From positions 1 to 44,711 of the forward strand of contig JAJRTX010000207.1 of NCBI GenBank assembly GCA_021545665.1: 44,711 bases of DNA. The letters are read 5' to 3'. The notes beneath the pieces are model-generated. The model made no database searches, was not told the DNA's origin, and saw only the letters and a list, made by a program, of their open reading frames with translations. The stretch comes from Zetaproteobacteria bacterium. GTDB lineage: Bacteria; Pseudomonadota; Zetaproteobacteria; Mariprofundales; Mariprofundaceae. Position 1 is the first letter of the stretch, and each line of letters opens with the position of its first letter. Shown in pieces: positions 1 through 8,563 of the stretch. The translations under genes were made by a program, and so were the position numbers.

Positions 1-2
1 CT

Positions 3-131
3 GATGACGAGATTGACTTCATCATGCACCGGCTCAATCATCGGCCAAGAAAAACGCTGGGCTACAGAACACCCCATGAAGTGTTCTTCAATACCAAAAC
101 TCAACTCACTGAAGTTGCACTTGGCAGTTGA
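3..131 (+). pseudogene. IS30-family transposase, C-terminal end (cut by window edge)
   Basis: The first 42 codons of an open frame run in from the left edge and stop with TGA at 129-131. The translated tail contains RLNHRPRKTLGYRTPHEVF, the usual C-terminal signature of IS30-family DDE transposases. The start and catalytic core lie outside the window, so it cannot be told whether the element is intact. No terminal inverted repeat was recognised with confidence just downstream. An IS3-family integrase core is the main alternative, but the LGYRTP-EVF ending is more typical of IS30. It marks a mobile-element boundary upstream of the envelope-glycan island. Confidence 0.7.
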
Positions 132-264
132 ATCCGCGATATACTATAATTATTCATTCTGAAATTTAATGGTAAATTCTTTATAAAATAATCTGCTGGC
201 GAGCCGATGTAATATCTTGCAGAGTTTACGGATGCATGCTTCTTCTTTGCTTCAAAACTATTTT

Positions 265-456
265 TAGCCCGGCTTATTCATAAATCAGTGAGATAGTCGA
301 AGGGTCTTTGTTTGCAACGAATCTTTTTGAGGAAAGCATAGCCTGCGCTTATGGACGACAGATAAAGTGGAATGCACATTCGCAAGAGTATCCCCTTAGG
401 TTTGCGAATAAAGAAACAGGCGAGGGCACAGCAGTATTTATGAATAAACCGGGTTA
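265..456. mobile_element. MITE-like element with 21-bp terminal inverted repeats
   Basis: The stretch between the transposase tail and the first glycosyltransferase has no convincing gene. It is bounded by a near-perfect inverted repeat: TAGCCCGGCTTATTCATAAAT at 265-285 matches the reverse complement of 436-456 at 19 of 21 positions. The interior has an 8-bp inverted repeat (ATTCGCAA near 376 and TTGCGAAT near 399). About 192 bp with paired ends and no coding capacity suits a miniature inverted-repeat element or an internally deleted IS. I see no clear target-site duplication. The family is not assigned; an IS1380-like origin is only a guess. The right end stops 7 bp before the ATG at 464, so it may supply the leader of that gene. 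Confidence 0.5.
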
Positions 457-463
457 GGTACTC

Positions 464-1255
464 ATGGTGAATAATAAAACAGAAAAGATTTCAGTTTATA
501 TCATTGCCTACAATGAAGAAGAAAAGATCGCGGCTGCAGTGAACAGCGTGTTGTGGGCTGATGAGGTGATTGTTGCCGATTCTCATAGCACGGATCGTAC
601 AGCTGAGATCGCTGAATCGCTGGGCGCGAATGTCGTGCAAATCGATTTTGAGGGTTTCGGAAAATTGCGGAATGATGCCATTGCAGCCTGCTCGCATGAC
701 TGGATATTCAGTCTTGATTCGGATGAACGTTGTACTCCTGAAGCGGCTGAAGAGATTTTCTCTACAGTTTGTAACCCCGCCGCTGCCGATGCTTACTATG
801 TGCCGCGAAAAAACTGGTTCATGGGCCGCTGGATCAAACACGGCGGCTGGTATCCCGACTATCGTCAGCCCCAGCTATTCAGAAAACATGCCTTAAGCTT
901 CAACAGTGCCGATCAGGTGCATGAGGCATTTGAGGTGCATGGCACGGTCGGCTATTTAAAATCAGATATCTGGCAATTTGCCTTCAAAGATCTGGCTCAG
1001 GTACAGGAAAAAGGAATGCGATATTCAACACTGGGTGTGGATAAACTGGAGCGTTGCAATGTAAAAGCAGGCATGGGAAAGGCACTGCTGCGCGGCCTGT
1101 GGTCTTTTTGTCGTATTTATATTCTGAAACTTGGTTTTCTCGATGGCTGGGCCGGATTTGTTATTGCATTCGGTAATTTGGAGGGCGTTTTCTATCGTTA
1201 TGCCAAGCTATGCGAGCGCCGGAACAAATGGAATGAGCCACCGGAAAAATTATGA
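464..1255 (+). CDS. WaaE/KdtX-like family 2 glycosyltransferase (LPS core)
   Basis: A 263-residue GT-A fold sugar transferase, cytoplasmic and probably membrane associated, that likely adds a sugar to the lipopolysaccharide inner core. The N-terminus has the GT2 opening IIAYNEE (13-19), the nucleotide-binding VADSHSTDRT (37-46) and the DSDE metal-binding motif (85-88). The later WYPDYRQPQLFRK and VHE segments are typical of the WaaE/KdtX group of beta-1,4-glucosyltransferases, and length is normal for that group. The start is ATG 464, just inside the right end of a MITE-like repeat. Its stop overlaps the next gene by ATGA, so the two are translationally coupled. The exact donor and acceptor cannot be read from sequence. 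Confidence 0.8.
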   Translation: MVNNKTEKISVYIIAYNEEEKIAAAVNSVLWADEVIVADSHSTDRTAEIAESLGANVVQIDFEGFGKLRNDAIAACSHDWIFSLDSDERCTPEAAEEIFSTVCNPAAADAYYVPRKNWFMGRWIKHGGWYPDYRQPQLFRKHALSFNSADQVHEAFEVHGTVGYLKSDIWQFAFKDLAQVQEKGMRYSTLGVDKLERCNVKAGMGKALLRGLWSFCRIYILKLGFLDGWAGFVIAFGNLEGVFYRYAKLCERRNKWNEPPEKL

Positions 1256-2301
1256 AACCATTAAATCTGCTGTATATCGTTAGGCATTACGGCCCGGTTG
1301 GAGGCATGGAACGATATGTCTGGGAATTGACCGGAGAACTGGCAGATATGGGACATACTCTCACCATCTTGTGTGAAACATTGAATACGGAAAAACCGAA
1401 ACATATACAGGTTATCCAGTTGGGGGAAATCAGAACACAGCGCAGATGGCTCAGGCACCTGATATTCTCACGCAGAGTTTCAGCATGGGTGGCCGCTCAT
1501 CCTGAAAACAATCGCATTATTCACAGCCATGAGCGCACTGGTGTACACCAGTTCACCACTTTTCACGGCCCTCCCTTTGCATCGGTAAGAAACAAACCTT
1601 TGTGGCAGCGTATTTCGCCCCGCAAGTTGATCAACCTGTGGCTTGAACGGCGGGAGGTATGTGCGTCCGGAGTCAAAGTTGTCATTCCCAATTCAGCATT
1701 GATCGCCAATGCTCTGCGCCATTATTATCCTGATATTGACAAACGACTTACACATCCGATTACTCCGGGCGTAGCGTCGGTTCCGCCAAGACCGGATCGC
1801 TCTGTTGAAAATGATGCCGGGGTGATTGGTTTTATAGGCAAGGAATGGAAACGCAAGGGACTCGATATCGCTGTCCGGATTGTAGCTGAATTACGTCAGC
1901 AGCGACCAAACCTGAAGTTTCTCGTTGTCGGCCCCAATCCCGATGAAATCTGCCATCTCTTTCAGGACTGGAATGGTAGCTTCCAGCTGCTCGGTGAAAC
2001 AGACAGCATGCCACTTTATGCACAGCTCGACCTGCTCTTACATCCGGCCAGAGCTGAACCTTATGGCATGGTGATTGCCGAAGCCCGGGCAGCAGGCGTA
2101 CCTGTACTTGTCTCCAGTAATTGTGGCATTGCTTCTGAGTTAAATGAGAACTCTGTACTTGATCAGGATGCAACAAGCAGTGCCTGGAGCCGGCAATGCC
2201 ATGTCTTGATCGGGCAACAGCCAGAAGTAGTGGCGCGCAGATGGAAAGATGTGGCTGAAGAACAGATTAGCTGTTATCAGGAGTTCTTGTCTGACCGATA
2301 G
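1252..2301 (+). CDS. GT4-family (RfaG-like) glycosyltransferase
   Basis: A 349-residue GT-B fold transferase, probably acting on LPS core at the inner face of the inner membrane. It has the N-terminal glycine loop PVGGMER (15-21), the mid-protein FIGKEWKRKG segment (194-203) that opens the C-terminal Rossmann domain, and the EPYGMVIAEA donor-binding motif with the two family glutamates (269 and 277). It starts inside the stop of the preceding WaaE-like gene. Its last 25 bp overlap the convergent lptF gene, with no terminator between them. Sugar specificity is unknown; WaaG-type glucosyltransferase is the nearest general description. Confidence 0.8.
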   Translation: MKPLNLLYIVRHYGPVGGMERYVWELTGELADMGHTLTILCETLNTEKPKHIQVIQLGEIRTQRRWLRHLIFSRRVSAWVAAHPENNRIIHSHERTGVHQFTTFHGPPFASVRNKPLWQRISPRKLINLWLERREVCASGVKVVIPNSALIANALRHYYPDIDKRLTHPITPGVASVPPRPDRSVENDAGVIGFIGKEWKRKGLDIAVRIVAELRQQRPNLKFLVVGPNPDEICHLFQDWNGSFQLLGETDSMPLYAQLDLLLHPARAEPYGMVIAEARAAGVPVLVSSNCGIASELNENSVLDQDATSSAWSRQCHVLIGQQPEVVARRWKDVAEEQISCYQEFLSDR

Positions 2302-3434
2302 GCCAGACGATGCATAACAGCCTGATATGACAAATATATCCACTCACCTGTCTGACTGAATACCTTGGGCAATCTGTCCACTTCTGCACGCAGCCACAGA
2401 TAAACACCCAGAACCAGAAGGGAGCCTTGCCCTGCCCACATTGTCCAACCAGGAAATGCGCCCTGGTTCACTTGCCGATGCAGCAGCAATTGTACATTGT
2501 ACAACAAGACTAACAATGCAATGCCGGCAACCAGTGAGCCCGCCTTTCCAGATCGTTTCTGGGTTAACGATAATGGCAACGCAAAGAAAAACAAAACCAG
2601 TACTGTTGTTGGCAGCAGTAACCGCCTGTTCCATTCAGCCACAGCTGCCCGGTTATCTTCAGACTGATACGCCTGCCAGAGTTCTTCCGCAGTCATCAAA
2701 GTCACATGGTCACCTGTTTGTTGCCTTTTCCATCGCCCTTCTGCCATTGGAATAGCAACCTGATATTGCTCAAAAGACAGTACGCGCTGATCCGCCCCCT
2801 GGCCTTCCAAGCGCACGCCATGAGACATTTTCAAGTACAGATTACCTTGAACCATATCAAATTGAGCTGATTCAGCCGTATAAATGACGGAAACCCCATC
2901 CCTGCCATCTTCAAGGATCACGCCCTGATATATGCCTTGCTCATCCTCACCATCCACATACACAGTGATGCCATCGAACCCTTGTGTGAAACGCTGAGGT
3001 GAAAAGGTAATCACACCCTTCAAAGCATACATTTTTACAAGAATATTATTAAAGCCCAATTGCCCCTGAGGCAGCCACACCATGGATGTATAGGTAAGCC
3101 CGAGCCAAATCAGGGAAACAATCACGAAGAAACTTCTGAACATGCGACGGTATGAAATACCCGAAGCACGCAACGCATCCATTTCACTGCTCTGCTGCAG
3201 TGATGCAATAGTATTTTGCATAGAAAGAAAGAATGCCATAGGTACTGTGAGTAACAAAAAATAAGGTAAGGTCAGAATAAGTAAGTCACCAATAATAGCC
3301 CATGCCTGCCCGCCATCAGCCACGCTACCCAGCAACTTCAAAGCCCGGCCAAGTAACAGCACACTGAGCACAAGCACAAGTCCGCCCAGAAACGGCCCCA
3401 GCCAGAGCCTCAAAATAAATCGATCCAAAATCAT
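2277..3434 (-). CDS. lptF: LPS export ABC transporter permease LptF
   Basis: A 385-residue inner-membrane permease of the LptB2FG machine that extracts LPS and passes it to the periplasmic bridge. Three hydrophobic helices lie in the first 120 residues (about 11-33, 48-72, 98-118), followed by a soluble beta-rich region (about 130-265) and three more helices (about 273-350), the LptF/LptG plan. The coupling region near residue 82 reads SSEMDALRASGIS, close to the family consensus that contacts LptB. LptF is favoured over LptG by overall length and the ILDRF start. No lptG lies next to it in this window. It is divergent from the following glycan genes and convergent with the GT4 gene. Confidence 0.85.
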   Translation of the reverse strand: MILDRFILRLWLGPFLGGLVLVLSVLLLGRALKLLGSVADGGQAWAIIGDLLILTLPYFLLLTVPMAFFLSMQNTIASLQQSSEMDALRASGISYRRMFRSFFVIVSLIWLGLTYTSMVWLPQGQLGFNNILVKMYALKGVITFSPQRFTQGFDGITVYVDGEDEQGIYQGVILEDGRDGVSVIYTAESAQFDMVQGNLYLKMSHGVRLEGQGADQRVLSFEQYQVAIPMAEGRWKRQQTGDHVTLMTAEELWQAYQSEDNRAAVAEWNRRLLLPTTVLVLFFFALPLSLTQKRSGKAGSLVAGIALLVLLYNVQLLLHRQVNQGAFPGWTMWAGQGSLLVLGVYLWLRAEVDRLPKVFSQTGEWIYLSYQAVMHRLAYRSDKNS

Positions 3435-3587
3435 CTCAACATTTCACCCTGACCATCTCCATGGTGCAATGATAGAGCTTGTTAACAGCAATGAACATCT
3501 TCCCGATGTGATAAAACATACGCCGATTACCATATCCATCCCTCAACGCCAAAGTTCTTACTGTAATCTATTATGGTTTTGATAAGC

Positions 3588-3614
3588 TTGGCCACAATGA
3601 ATGATCGATATAAT
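3588..3614 (+). promoter_or_regulatory. Candidate sigma70 promoter for the glycan-modification genes
   Basis: A perfect TATAAT lies at 3609-3614, about 40 bp before the likely ATG at 3656. The best -35 candidate is TTGGCC at 3588-3593, giving a short 15-bp spacer, so the -35 assignment is weak. The sequence sits in the divergent region between lptF and the GT2 gene. An AGGAG at 3635-3639 follows in the leader. Confidence 0.4.
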
Positions 3615-3655
3615 TTGTATTCAACTCATTGCATAGGAGTAAACAGCTAAGCTTC

Positions 3656-4615
3656 ATGGAAAAAATAATCTATTCAAACATTCAGCTTTCTATCGTCGTT
3701 CCGGTATTTCGAAGTGAATCCATTTTGCCCAGGCTGGTGGAAGCGATTCAGACTGAGATGATCAATGAAAACCTCGCTGATCAATTTGAGCTGATTCTTG
3801 TCAATGACAGCAGCCCTGATAACAGCTGGGATATTATTAAGGAGTTGGCAGATAAGCATGCATTTATAAAGGGTATTTCTCTGCGTCGTAATTTTGGTCA
3901 GCATAATGCAATCATGGCAGGACTCAACCATGTGTCCGGCAACATCATCGTGATTATGGATGATGATTTGCAGCATCCTCCCCAAGCCATAGGAGAGATG
4001 ATTAAAGCAATTTCAGGCGGCTTTGATGTTTGCTATACGCGTTATTTAAATCGCAAGCATGAACTGTGGAAAAAAATCGGTAGCCAGTTTAATGACTGGG
4101 CGGCAACAAAATTGCTGGGTAAACCCAAAGGCTTGTATTTATCATCTTTTAAAGCCCTACGCAAAGAACTGGTTAATGAAGTGATAAAATATGACGGCCC
4201 TTATGCCTATGTGGATGGCCTGATTCTCGATATTACCAACTCAATCACTGTAATTGATATTGAACATCAGGACAGGTTAGAGGGTGAAGGAAACTATCGT
4301 TTACTTAATTCAATTTCGCTATGGATGAAAATGGCCACCAGCTTTTCAGTATCGCCATTAAGATTTGCCTCATTCATGGGCTTTGCACTGGCTTTACTCA
4401 GCATCATCATGATAGGCGTCATTTTTATTCAAAAGATGCTGCACCCGGAAATGGCTTCCGGGTGGGCTTCATTGATTGCTACGGTTCTGTTTATTGGTGG
4501 CGTACAAACGCTGTGCATAGGCATGATCGGTGAATACCTTGGGCGCACCTATTTAAAACTCAATGGTAAACCCCAATTCACCATTGGAGCCTTAACCTGG
4601 AGTGACAAATCCTAG
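3656..4615 (+). CDS. Polyprenyl-phosphate-type GT2 glycosyltransferase (ArnC/GtrB/DPM1-like)
   Basis: A 319-residue transferase expected to move a sugar from a nucleotide donor onto undecaprenyl phosphate at the cytoplasmic face. It has the SIVVPVF start, the VNDSSPDNSW nucleotide site and the VIMDDDLQHPP metal site of the DPM1/ArnC/GtrB family, with the usual conserved SLRRNFGQ and GEGNYR-type segments. Two C-terminal membrane helices follow (FASFMGFALALLSIIMIGV and a second before GEYLGRTYL), as in GtrB and ArnC. A TTG at 3629 could extend the frame by 9 codons, but ATG 3656 is preferred; the AGGAG at 3635-3639 is rather distant. It probably supplies the lipid-linked sugar used by the membrane transferase at 7175. 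Confidence 0.8.
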   Translation: MEKIIYSNIQLSIVVPVFRSESILPRLVEAIQTEMINENLADQFELILVNDSSPDNSWDIIKELADKHAFIKGISLRRNFGQHNAIMAGLNHVSGNIIVIMDDDLQHPPQAIGEMIKAISGGFDVCYTRYLNRKHELWKKIGSQFNDWAATKLLGKPKGLYLSSFKALRKELVNEVIKYDGPYAYVDGLILDITNSITVIDIEHQDRLEGEGNYRLLNSISLWMKMATSFSVSPLRFASFMGFALALLSIIMIGVIFIQKMLHPEMASGWASLIATVLFIGGVQTLCIGMIGEYLGRTYLKLNGKPQFTIGALTWSDKS

Positions 4616-5522
4616 CTCAAGTAGATATTCCATGAGCTCAGATAATATATTGAAGGCTGAACTGATTCAGTTTCTGGATGAAATTCCAATTGATGCTATC
4701 GCTACACAAGTTGCAGGTCAGACAAATAAACCCGGTAGTGAAATAGCCGCACTGCTGGACACTTTTGCAAATGAAAGTCTTGTAACGCTTGATCTGGTGA
4801 CTGATCATATTGAAGCTGCTGAACGCATCCTCGAAGTTGGTGCCGGCCTGTGCCTGTTAAGTCTTTTCCTGAAACATAAAGGCTACCCGGTGATTGCACT
4901 GGAACCGGCTCTGGGTGGTTATGGCATTTTTGAACAGACCAGAGATGCCATTCTTGATCATTTCTCCAACCTGAGCCTGGAAGTCATTACCGAGCCTGCA
5001 CAGCAACTGAATAATTCTACTCACGGCTGTTTTGATCTGATCTTCAGCAATAATGTCATCGAACACATCCCGGACTGGCAATCAGCCCTGACAGCAATGG
5101 CCGCTGTATTGTCATCAGAAGGCAAAATGCTGCATTCCTGTCCCAACTACACCATCCCCTACGAACCCCATTACGGAGTGCCGGTTTTCCGTCACTTTCG
5201 CAAACTCAGTCAGTCTCTGTTTCTGCCGAAAAATGCCGACACTGATATCTGGAATTCCCTGAATTTCGTTACTTGTTTTAGTATCAAAAAGCTCTGCAAA
5301 CAGAATGCTTTCTCCTGCAACTTTAAACAGGGGCTGTTGTACGAGGCTTTTCGTCGCATCCATGTCGATCCGGTGTTCAAGGAACGGCACGAGGGATTCA
5401 TTGTTCATGTGGCTGCGTTTATGATGAAACCACCATTCAGACAGCTGATTCAGAATCTGCCTGCCTGCCTTTCCACGCCTATGATTTTTGAAATCACCCA
5501 CATCCGCAGGACAGAGCACTAG
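4602..5522 (+). CDS. SAM-dependent methyltransferase
   Basis: A class I (Rossmann) methyltransferase of up to 306 residues. Motif I is ILEVGAGLC (near residue 76) and the post-motif region FDLIFSNNVIEHIPDW matches the UbiG/Methyltransf_11/23 group that modifies small molecules or sugars. Position inside a glycan cluster suggests a sugar or lipid-linked glycan substrate. The GTG at 4602 overlaps the preceding gene by 14 bp and has no well-spaced ribosome site; ATG 4632, ten codons later, is a reasonable alternative and neither is decisive. The C-terminal 100 residues are not recognisable. Confidence 0.7.
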   Translation: MTNPSSSRYSMSSDNILKAELIQFLDEIPIDAIATQVAGQTNKPGSEIAALLDTFANESLVTLDLVTDHIEAAERILEVGAGLCLLSLFLKHKGYPVIALEPALGGYGIFEQTRDAILDHFSNLSLEVITEPAQQLNNSTHGCFDLIFSNNVIEHIPDWQSALTAMAAVLSSEGKMLHSCPNYTIPYEPHYGVPVFRHFRKLSQSLFLPKNADTDIWNSLNFVTCFSIKKLCKQNAFSCNFKQGLLYEAFRRIHVDPVFKERHEGFIVHVAAFMMKPPFRQLIQNLPACLSTPMIFEITHIRRTEH

Positions 5523-5523
5523 G

Positions 5524-6153
5524 ATGGCGCAGATAACAAGCGGGATTCGCAGCTTACTCTCACATCCTGCCATCTATAATTTTACCCAGAATTTCCTTGG
5601 TGTCAGAAAAGCCCGAAAAATCCTTGTCGAAGACTATTTCCCCATGCGTAAAGGATTACGCATCCTTGATATTGGCTGCGGCACTGCGGAAATTCTCGAA
5701 TTTTTACCTGAAGATATCTATTACGTTGGTTTCGATGCCTCCATAGAATACATCGAACAGGCAAAAAACAGATTCGGTCATAGAGGCGCGTTTTTTGCCG
5801 ATCTGGTCAAAAGCGCCCATCTCGATGATCTGGGGAAATTCGATATCGTCCTTGCCTTTGGCGTTTTACACCATCTGGATGACCCAGAAGCTGAAACACT
5901 GTTTCAGATTGCTTCTCAGGCAGTGGATGATGATGGCATTGTCCTTACCGTGGACCCATGCTTTACCCCGAATCAATCCGCTATTGCTCATTGGCTTATT
6001 GAACATGACCGAGGCCAGGATGTTAGAAATGAGCAGGGTTATCAACAGCTGGCCAGCCCTCTCTTCGCATCAATCAGCAGCACGCCCAGACATGACTTTC
6101 TTCGTATCCCTTATACTTATTTAATTATGCGTTGTGAAAAACCGTCTCAATAA
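5524..6153 (+). CDS. Class I SAM-dependent methyltransferase
   Basis: A 209-residue methyltransferase with motif I ILDIGCGTAEILEFL, an acidic motif II (VGFDASIEYI) and LAFGVLHHLDD, typical of Methyltransf_11/25 proteins. The frame can be extended upstream to 5488, but that would overlap the previous gene by 35 bp; ATG 5524 lies one base after the TAG of the previous gene and fits a tightly packed operon. The first 25 residues (LLSHPAIYNFTQNFLG) look like a small-molecule or lipid methyltransferase lid. Two different methyltransferases back to back suggest decoration of the same glycan. The substrate is unknown. Confidence 0.75.
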   Translation: MAQITSGIRSLLSHPAIYNFTQNFLGVRKARKILVEDYFPMRKGLRILDIGCGTAEILEFLPEDIYYVGFDASIEYIEQAKNRFGHRGAFFADLVKSAHLDDLGKFDIVLAFGVLHHLDDPEAETLFQIASQAVDDDGIVLTVDPCFTPNQSAIAHWLIEHDRGQDVRNEQGYQQLASPLFASISSTPRHDFLRIPYTYLIMRCEKPSQ

Positions 6154-6240
6154 TGACAAATTCAGTCCGGAGCAATAGATTTTCGGGATGAACTGCCTGC
6201 CAATAAAGTTTCCATCTCAAATCCACTGGAATTATAACTG

Positions 6241-7182
6241 ATGCATGTCCTTGTTATCGGAGGATGCGGCTTTATTGGTTCTCATATTGTTGATGAGCTT
6301 ATTTTGTCCGGGCATGTTGTCAGCGTGCTTGATCATGGCAATGAGCAGTTTCGTCCCCCCCTTGATAATGTAACCTATTACCATAGAGATATTCTTTCAC
6401 CGGGCATTCTTAATAAAGCCATTACTACAGTGGATGCAGTCGTACATACCGCCAGCTCAACAGCTCCGGCCAGCTCCAGCATGGACCCTCAGTCAGATGT
6501 GGAAAGCAATCTGATTGGCATGATTCGACTGCTCGAATGTATGTGCCAGGCTGGCAAGAAACGAATTATTTTCCTCTCTTCCGGCGGCACCATTTACGGC
6601 AACCCGGAAATCCTGCCCGTGCCGGAAGATCATCCACTTGACCCTCAATGCTCCTATGCTGTGGTGAAAGTCGCCATGGAACACTATTTGAATATCTATG
6701 CAAATTTGTACGGTTTTAAGGTGAGTATTATCAGACCTGCCAATCCTTACGGGCCGCGCCAGAGTCTGTCGGGCATTCAGGGTGTGGTTGCCAGCTTTAC
6801 TGAAAAAGTGTTACGCAATGAGGCTCTGCCATTGATTGGCACTGGCGATGTGATCCGTGACTTTTTTCATGTTAAAGATCTGGCAAAACTCTGTTCCATT
6901 GTCATCAATAATAATAAGACAGGCATATTCAATGCAGGCAGTGGTCATGGCACATCAATCCGCAAAATTATCGAAATCCTTGAAGATATTCATGATACGC
7001 CACTAACGATTAATCAGATGGACAGCAGGGCATTTGATATTCCAGCCGTAGTCATGGATATAGAGAAAGCCAAACAGCAATTAGGCTGGCAACCCAAAAT
7101 CTGTCTACAGGAAGGCATAACTGACTACTATCACTGGTTGAAATCATTTATGATATCTCATTCTATGCTTAGTTATGATTAG
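6241..7182 (+). CDS. NAD-dependent sugar-nucleotide epimerase/dehydratase (GalE-like)
   Basis: A 313-residue extended short-chain dehydrogenase that acts on nucleotide sugars. The NAD-binding loop is GGCGFIGSH (7-15), the catalytic pair is YAVVK (Tyr and Lys of YxxxK), and the serine site lies in FLSSGGTIYG. The segment RPANPYGPRQ and the later GTGDVIRDFFHVKDLA are characteristic of the UDP-glucose 4-epimerase and related C4-epimerase subgroup. Length is slightly short for GalE. It makes or interconverts the donor sugar for the neighbouring transferases. Product specificity cannot be assigned. The 87 bp upstream has no clear ribosome site. Its end overlaps the next gene by 8 bp. Confidence 0.8.
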   Translation: MHVLVIGGCGFIGSHIVDELILSGHVVSVLDHGNEQFRPPLDNVTYYHRDILSPGILNKAITTVDAVVHTASSTAPASSSMDPQSDVESNLIGMIRLLECMCQAGKKRIIFLSSGGTIYGNPEILPVPEDHPLDPQCSYAVVKVAMEHYLNIYANLYGFKVSIIRPANPYGPRQSLSGIQGVVASFTEKVLRNEALPLIGTGDVIRDFFHVKDLAKLCSIVINNNKTGIFNAGSGHGTSIRKIIEILEDIHDTPLTINQMDSRAFDIPAVVMDIEKAKQQLGWQPKICLQEGITDYYHWLKSFMISHSMLSYD

Positions 7183-8542
7183 CCTCAATAAACTGAAGCT
7201 ACTTATATTATGCGCTACGTTAGTCATGTTGCTGCCACTCCCCATCATGCAATATATTGGGGAGGAAAGCTATTATACGCTCAGTGCATATGAAATATTT
7301 GTCAGTGGTGACTGGTGGCATCAATCCATCTTCGGAAGCTATTGGCCCAAAACACCATTCTTTAACTGGTTGATCATTGCCGTCGCCCAACTGATTGGTT
7401 GGGAATATCTACAGATTGCAGCCCGTATCGTCACCGTATCCGCCTCATTGGGTTCGGCGGCGGTAGTATTTTTCATGGTTCGAAGGTTCTTCCCGGAACA
7501 ATATAACGCAGCATGGCTTGGCGCTTTGATCTACCTCACCATGGGAGAAATTTCATTCTGGTACGGTTGGCTCGGATATGCGGATGCGACGTTTGGTTTC
7601 TTTATTTTTTCCGCCATCGCCAGCCTCTGGATTGCCATTGAAGATAAAAAACTAACATGGCTACTCATTTCACTTCTACTCATTTCACTGGCATTTTTCA
7701 CCAAAAATATCAGTTGTTATATTATATATGGATCAGCAGCCCTGATTTTGGTTTGGCGGCATCAACAGTGGTATATGCTACTCAATCCAATCTATATTGT
7801 TCCGGTATTGGCCAGCTTCACCCTGCCTAGGGCTTACCAGCACTTTATGCTTGCTAGTGGTGCCAATACTGACGTTGCTATTAGCGATGCTTTACGCAAC
7901 TTTCTTGGTTATAACCTGACTGATTATATCAGCCATTGGATCAGTTATCCGTTTCTATTCCTTGCACGTGCATTTCCTGTGACTCTGATCCTGATCTGGT
8001 TCTACCTTAAAGAGAAACAACGCTATGTGCTTGACCAAAATATGCTGATTCTTGTGTATATTCTGTTGCTGTGTCTGCTTCCTTTCTGGCTTTCTGCCAC
8101 AGGAACACCGCGCTACCTGGTGCCATTTTATGGTCTGTTAGCGCTGCTGCTTACCGGGCTAAGTTTACAGTTGGATGAAACAAAAATAAAAATTGTTTTC
8201 AAAGTCATACTGCTTATCATCATTCTGAAAATACCCTACAGCTTTGCTGTACTACCCTATATTAAAGATTGGAGACCGGAGCGTGACATTCGAACTGTTG
8301 TCGAAGATATTATGCAAATCACGGATGGAAAAACGCTACGCACTCTCAACGATGTATCCACAGGGCTCAGCATAGGCGCTTATATTAATGTCCGCACACC
8401 GCATGATCAGTTTATTCAATGGTATGATGGAAAGGAAAAACAGGTCTATATATTGAGTGAGGTAAAAGATCCAAAGCTTGGTGAATTGTTAAAATATTGG
8501 CGGCTACAGGGAAATAATACCTACCTGTATTGGCAGCCATAA
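7175..8542 (+). CDS. Polytopic membrane glycosyltransferase (GT-C fold, ArnT/PMT-like)
   Basis: A 455-residue protein with about ten hydrophobic helices. The first periplasmic loop contains GEESYYTLSAYEIF, an acidic site in the position of the catalytic Asp/Glu of GT39/GT83 transferases such as ArnT, followed by WPKTPFFNWLI. A soluble C-terminal tail of about 90 residues follows the last helix. Such enzymes take sugars from undecaprenyl phosphate and transfer them to lipid A, O-antigen or proteins in the periplasm. A GT2 of the GtrB/ArnC type lies 3.5 kb upstream in the same run of genes and would make the lipid-linked donor. The acceptor is not known. It overlaps the epimerase gene by 8 bp. 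Confidence 0.7.
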   Translation: MISLNKLKLLILCATLVMLLPLPIMQYIGEESYYTLSAYEIFVSGDWWHQSIFGSYWPKTPFFNWLIIAVAQLIGWEYLQIAARIVTVSASLGSAAVVFFMVRRFFPEQYNAAWLGALIYLTMGEISFWYGWLGYADATFGFFIFSAIASLWIAIEDKKLTWLLISLLLISLAFFTKNISCYIIYGSAALILVWRHQQWYMLLNPIYIVPVLASFTLPRAYQHFMLASGANTDVAISDALRNFLGYNLTDYISHWISYPFLFLARAFPVTLILIWFYLKEKQRYVLDQNMLILVYILLLCLLPFWLSATGTPRYLVPFYGLLALLLTGLSLQLDETKIKIVFKVILLIIILKIPYSFAVLPYIKDWRPERDIRTVVEDIMQITDGKTLRTLNDVSTGLSIGAYINVRTPHDQFIQWYDGKEKQVYILSEVKDPKLGELLKYWRLQGNNTYLYWQP

Positions 8543-8563
8543 ACTGGAACGGAGAATTAATAA

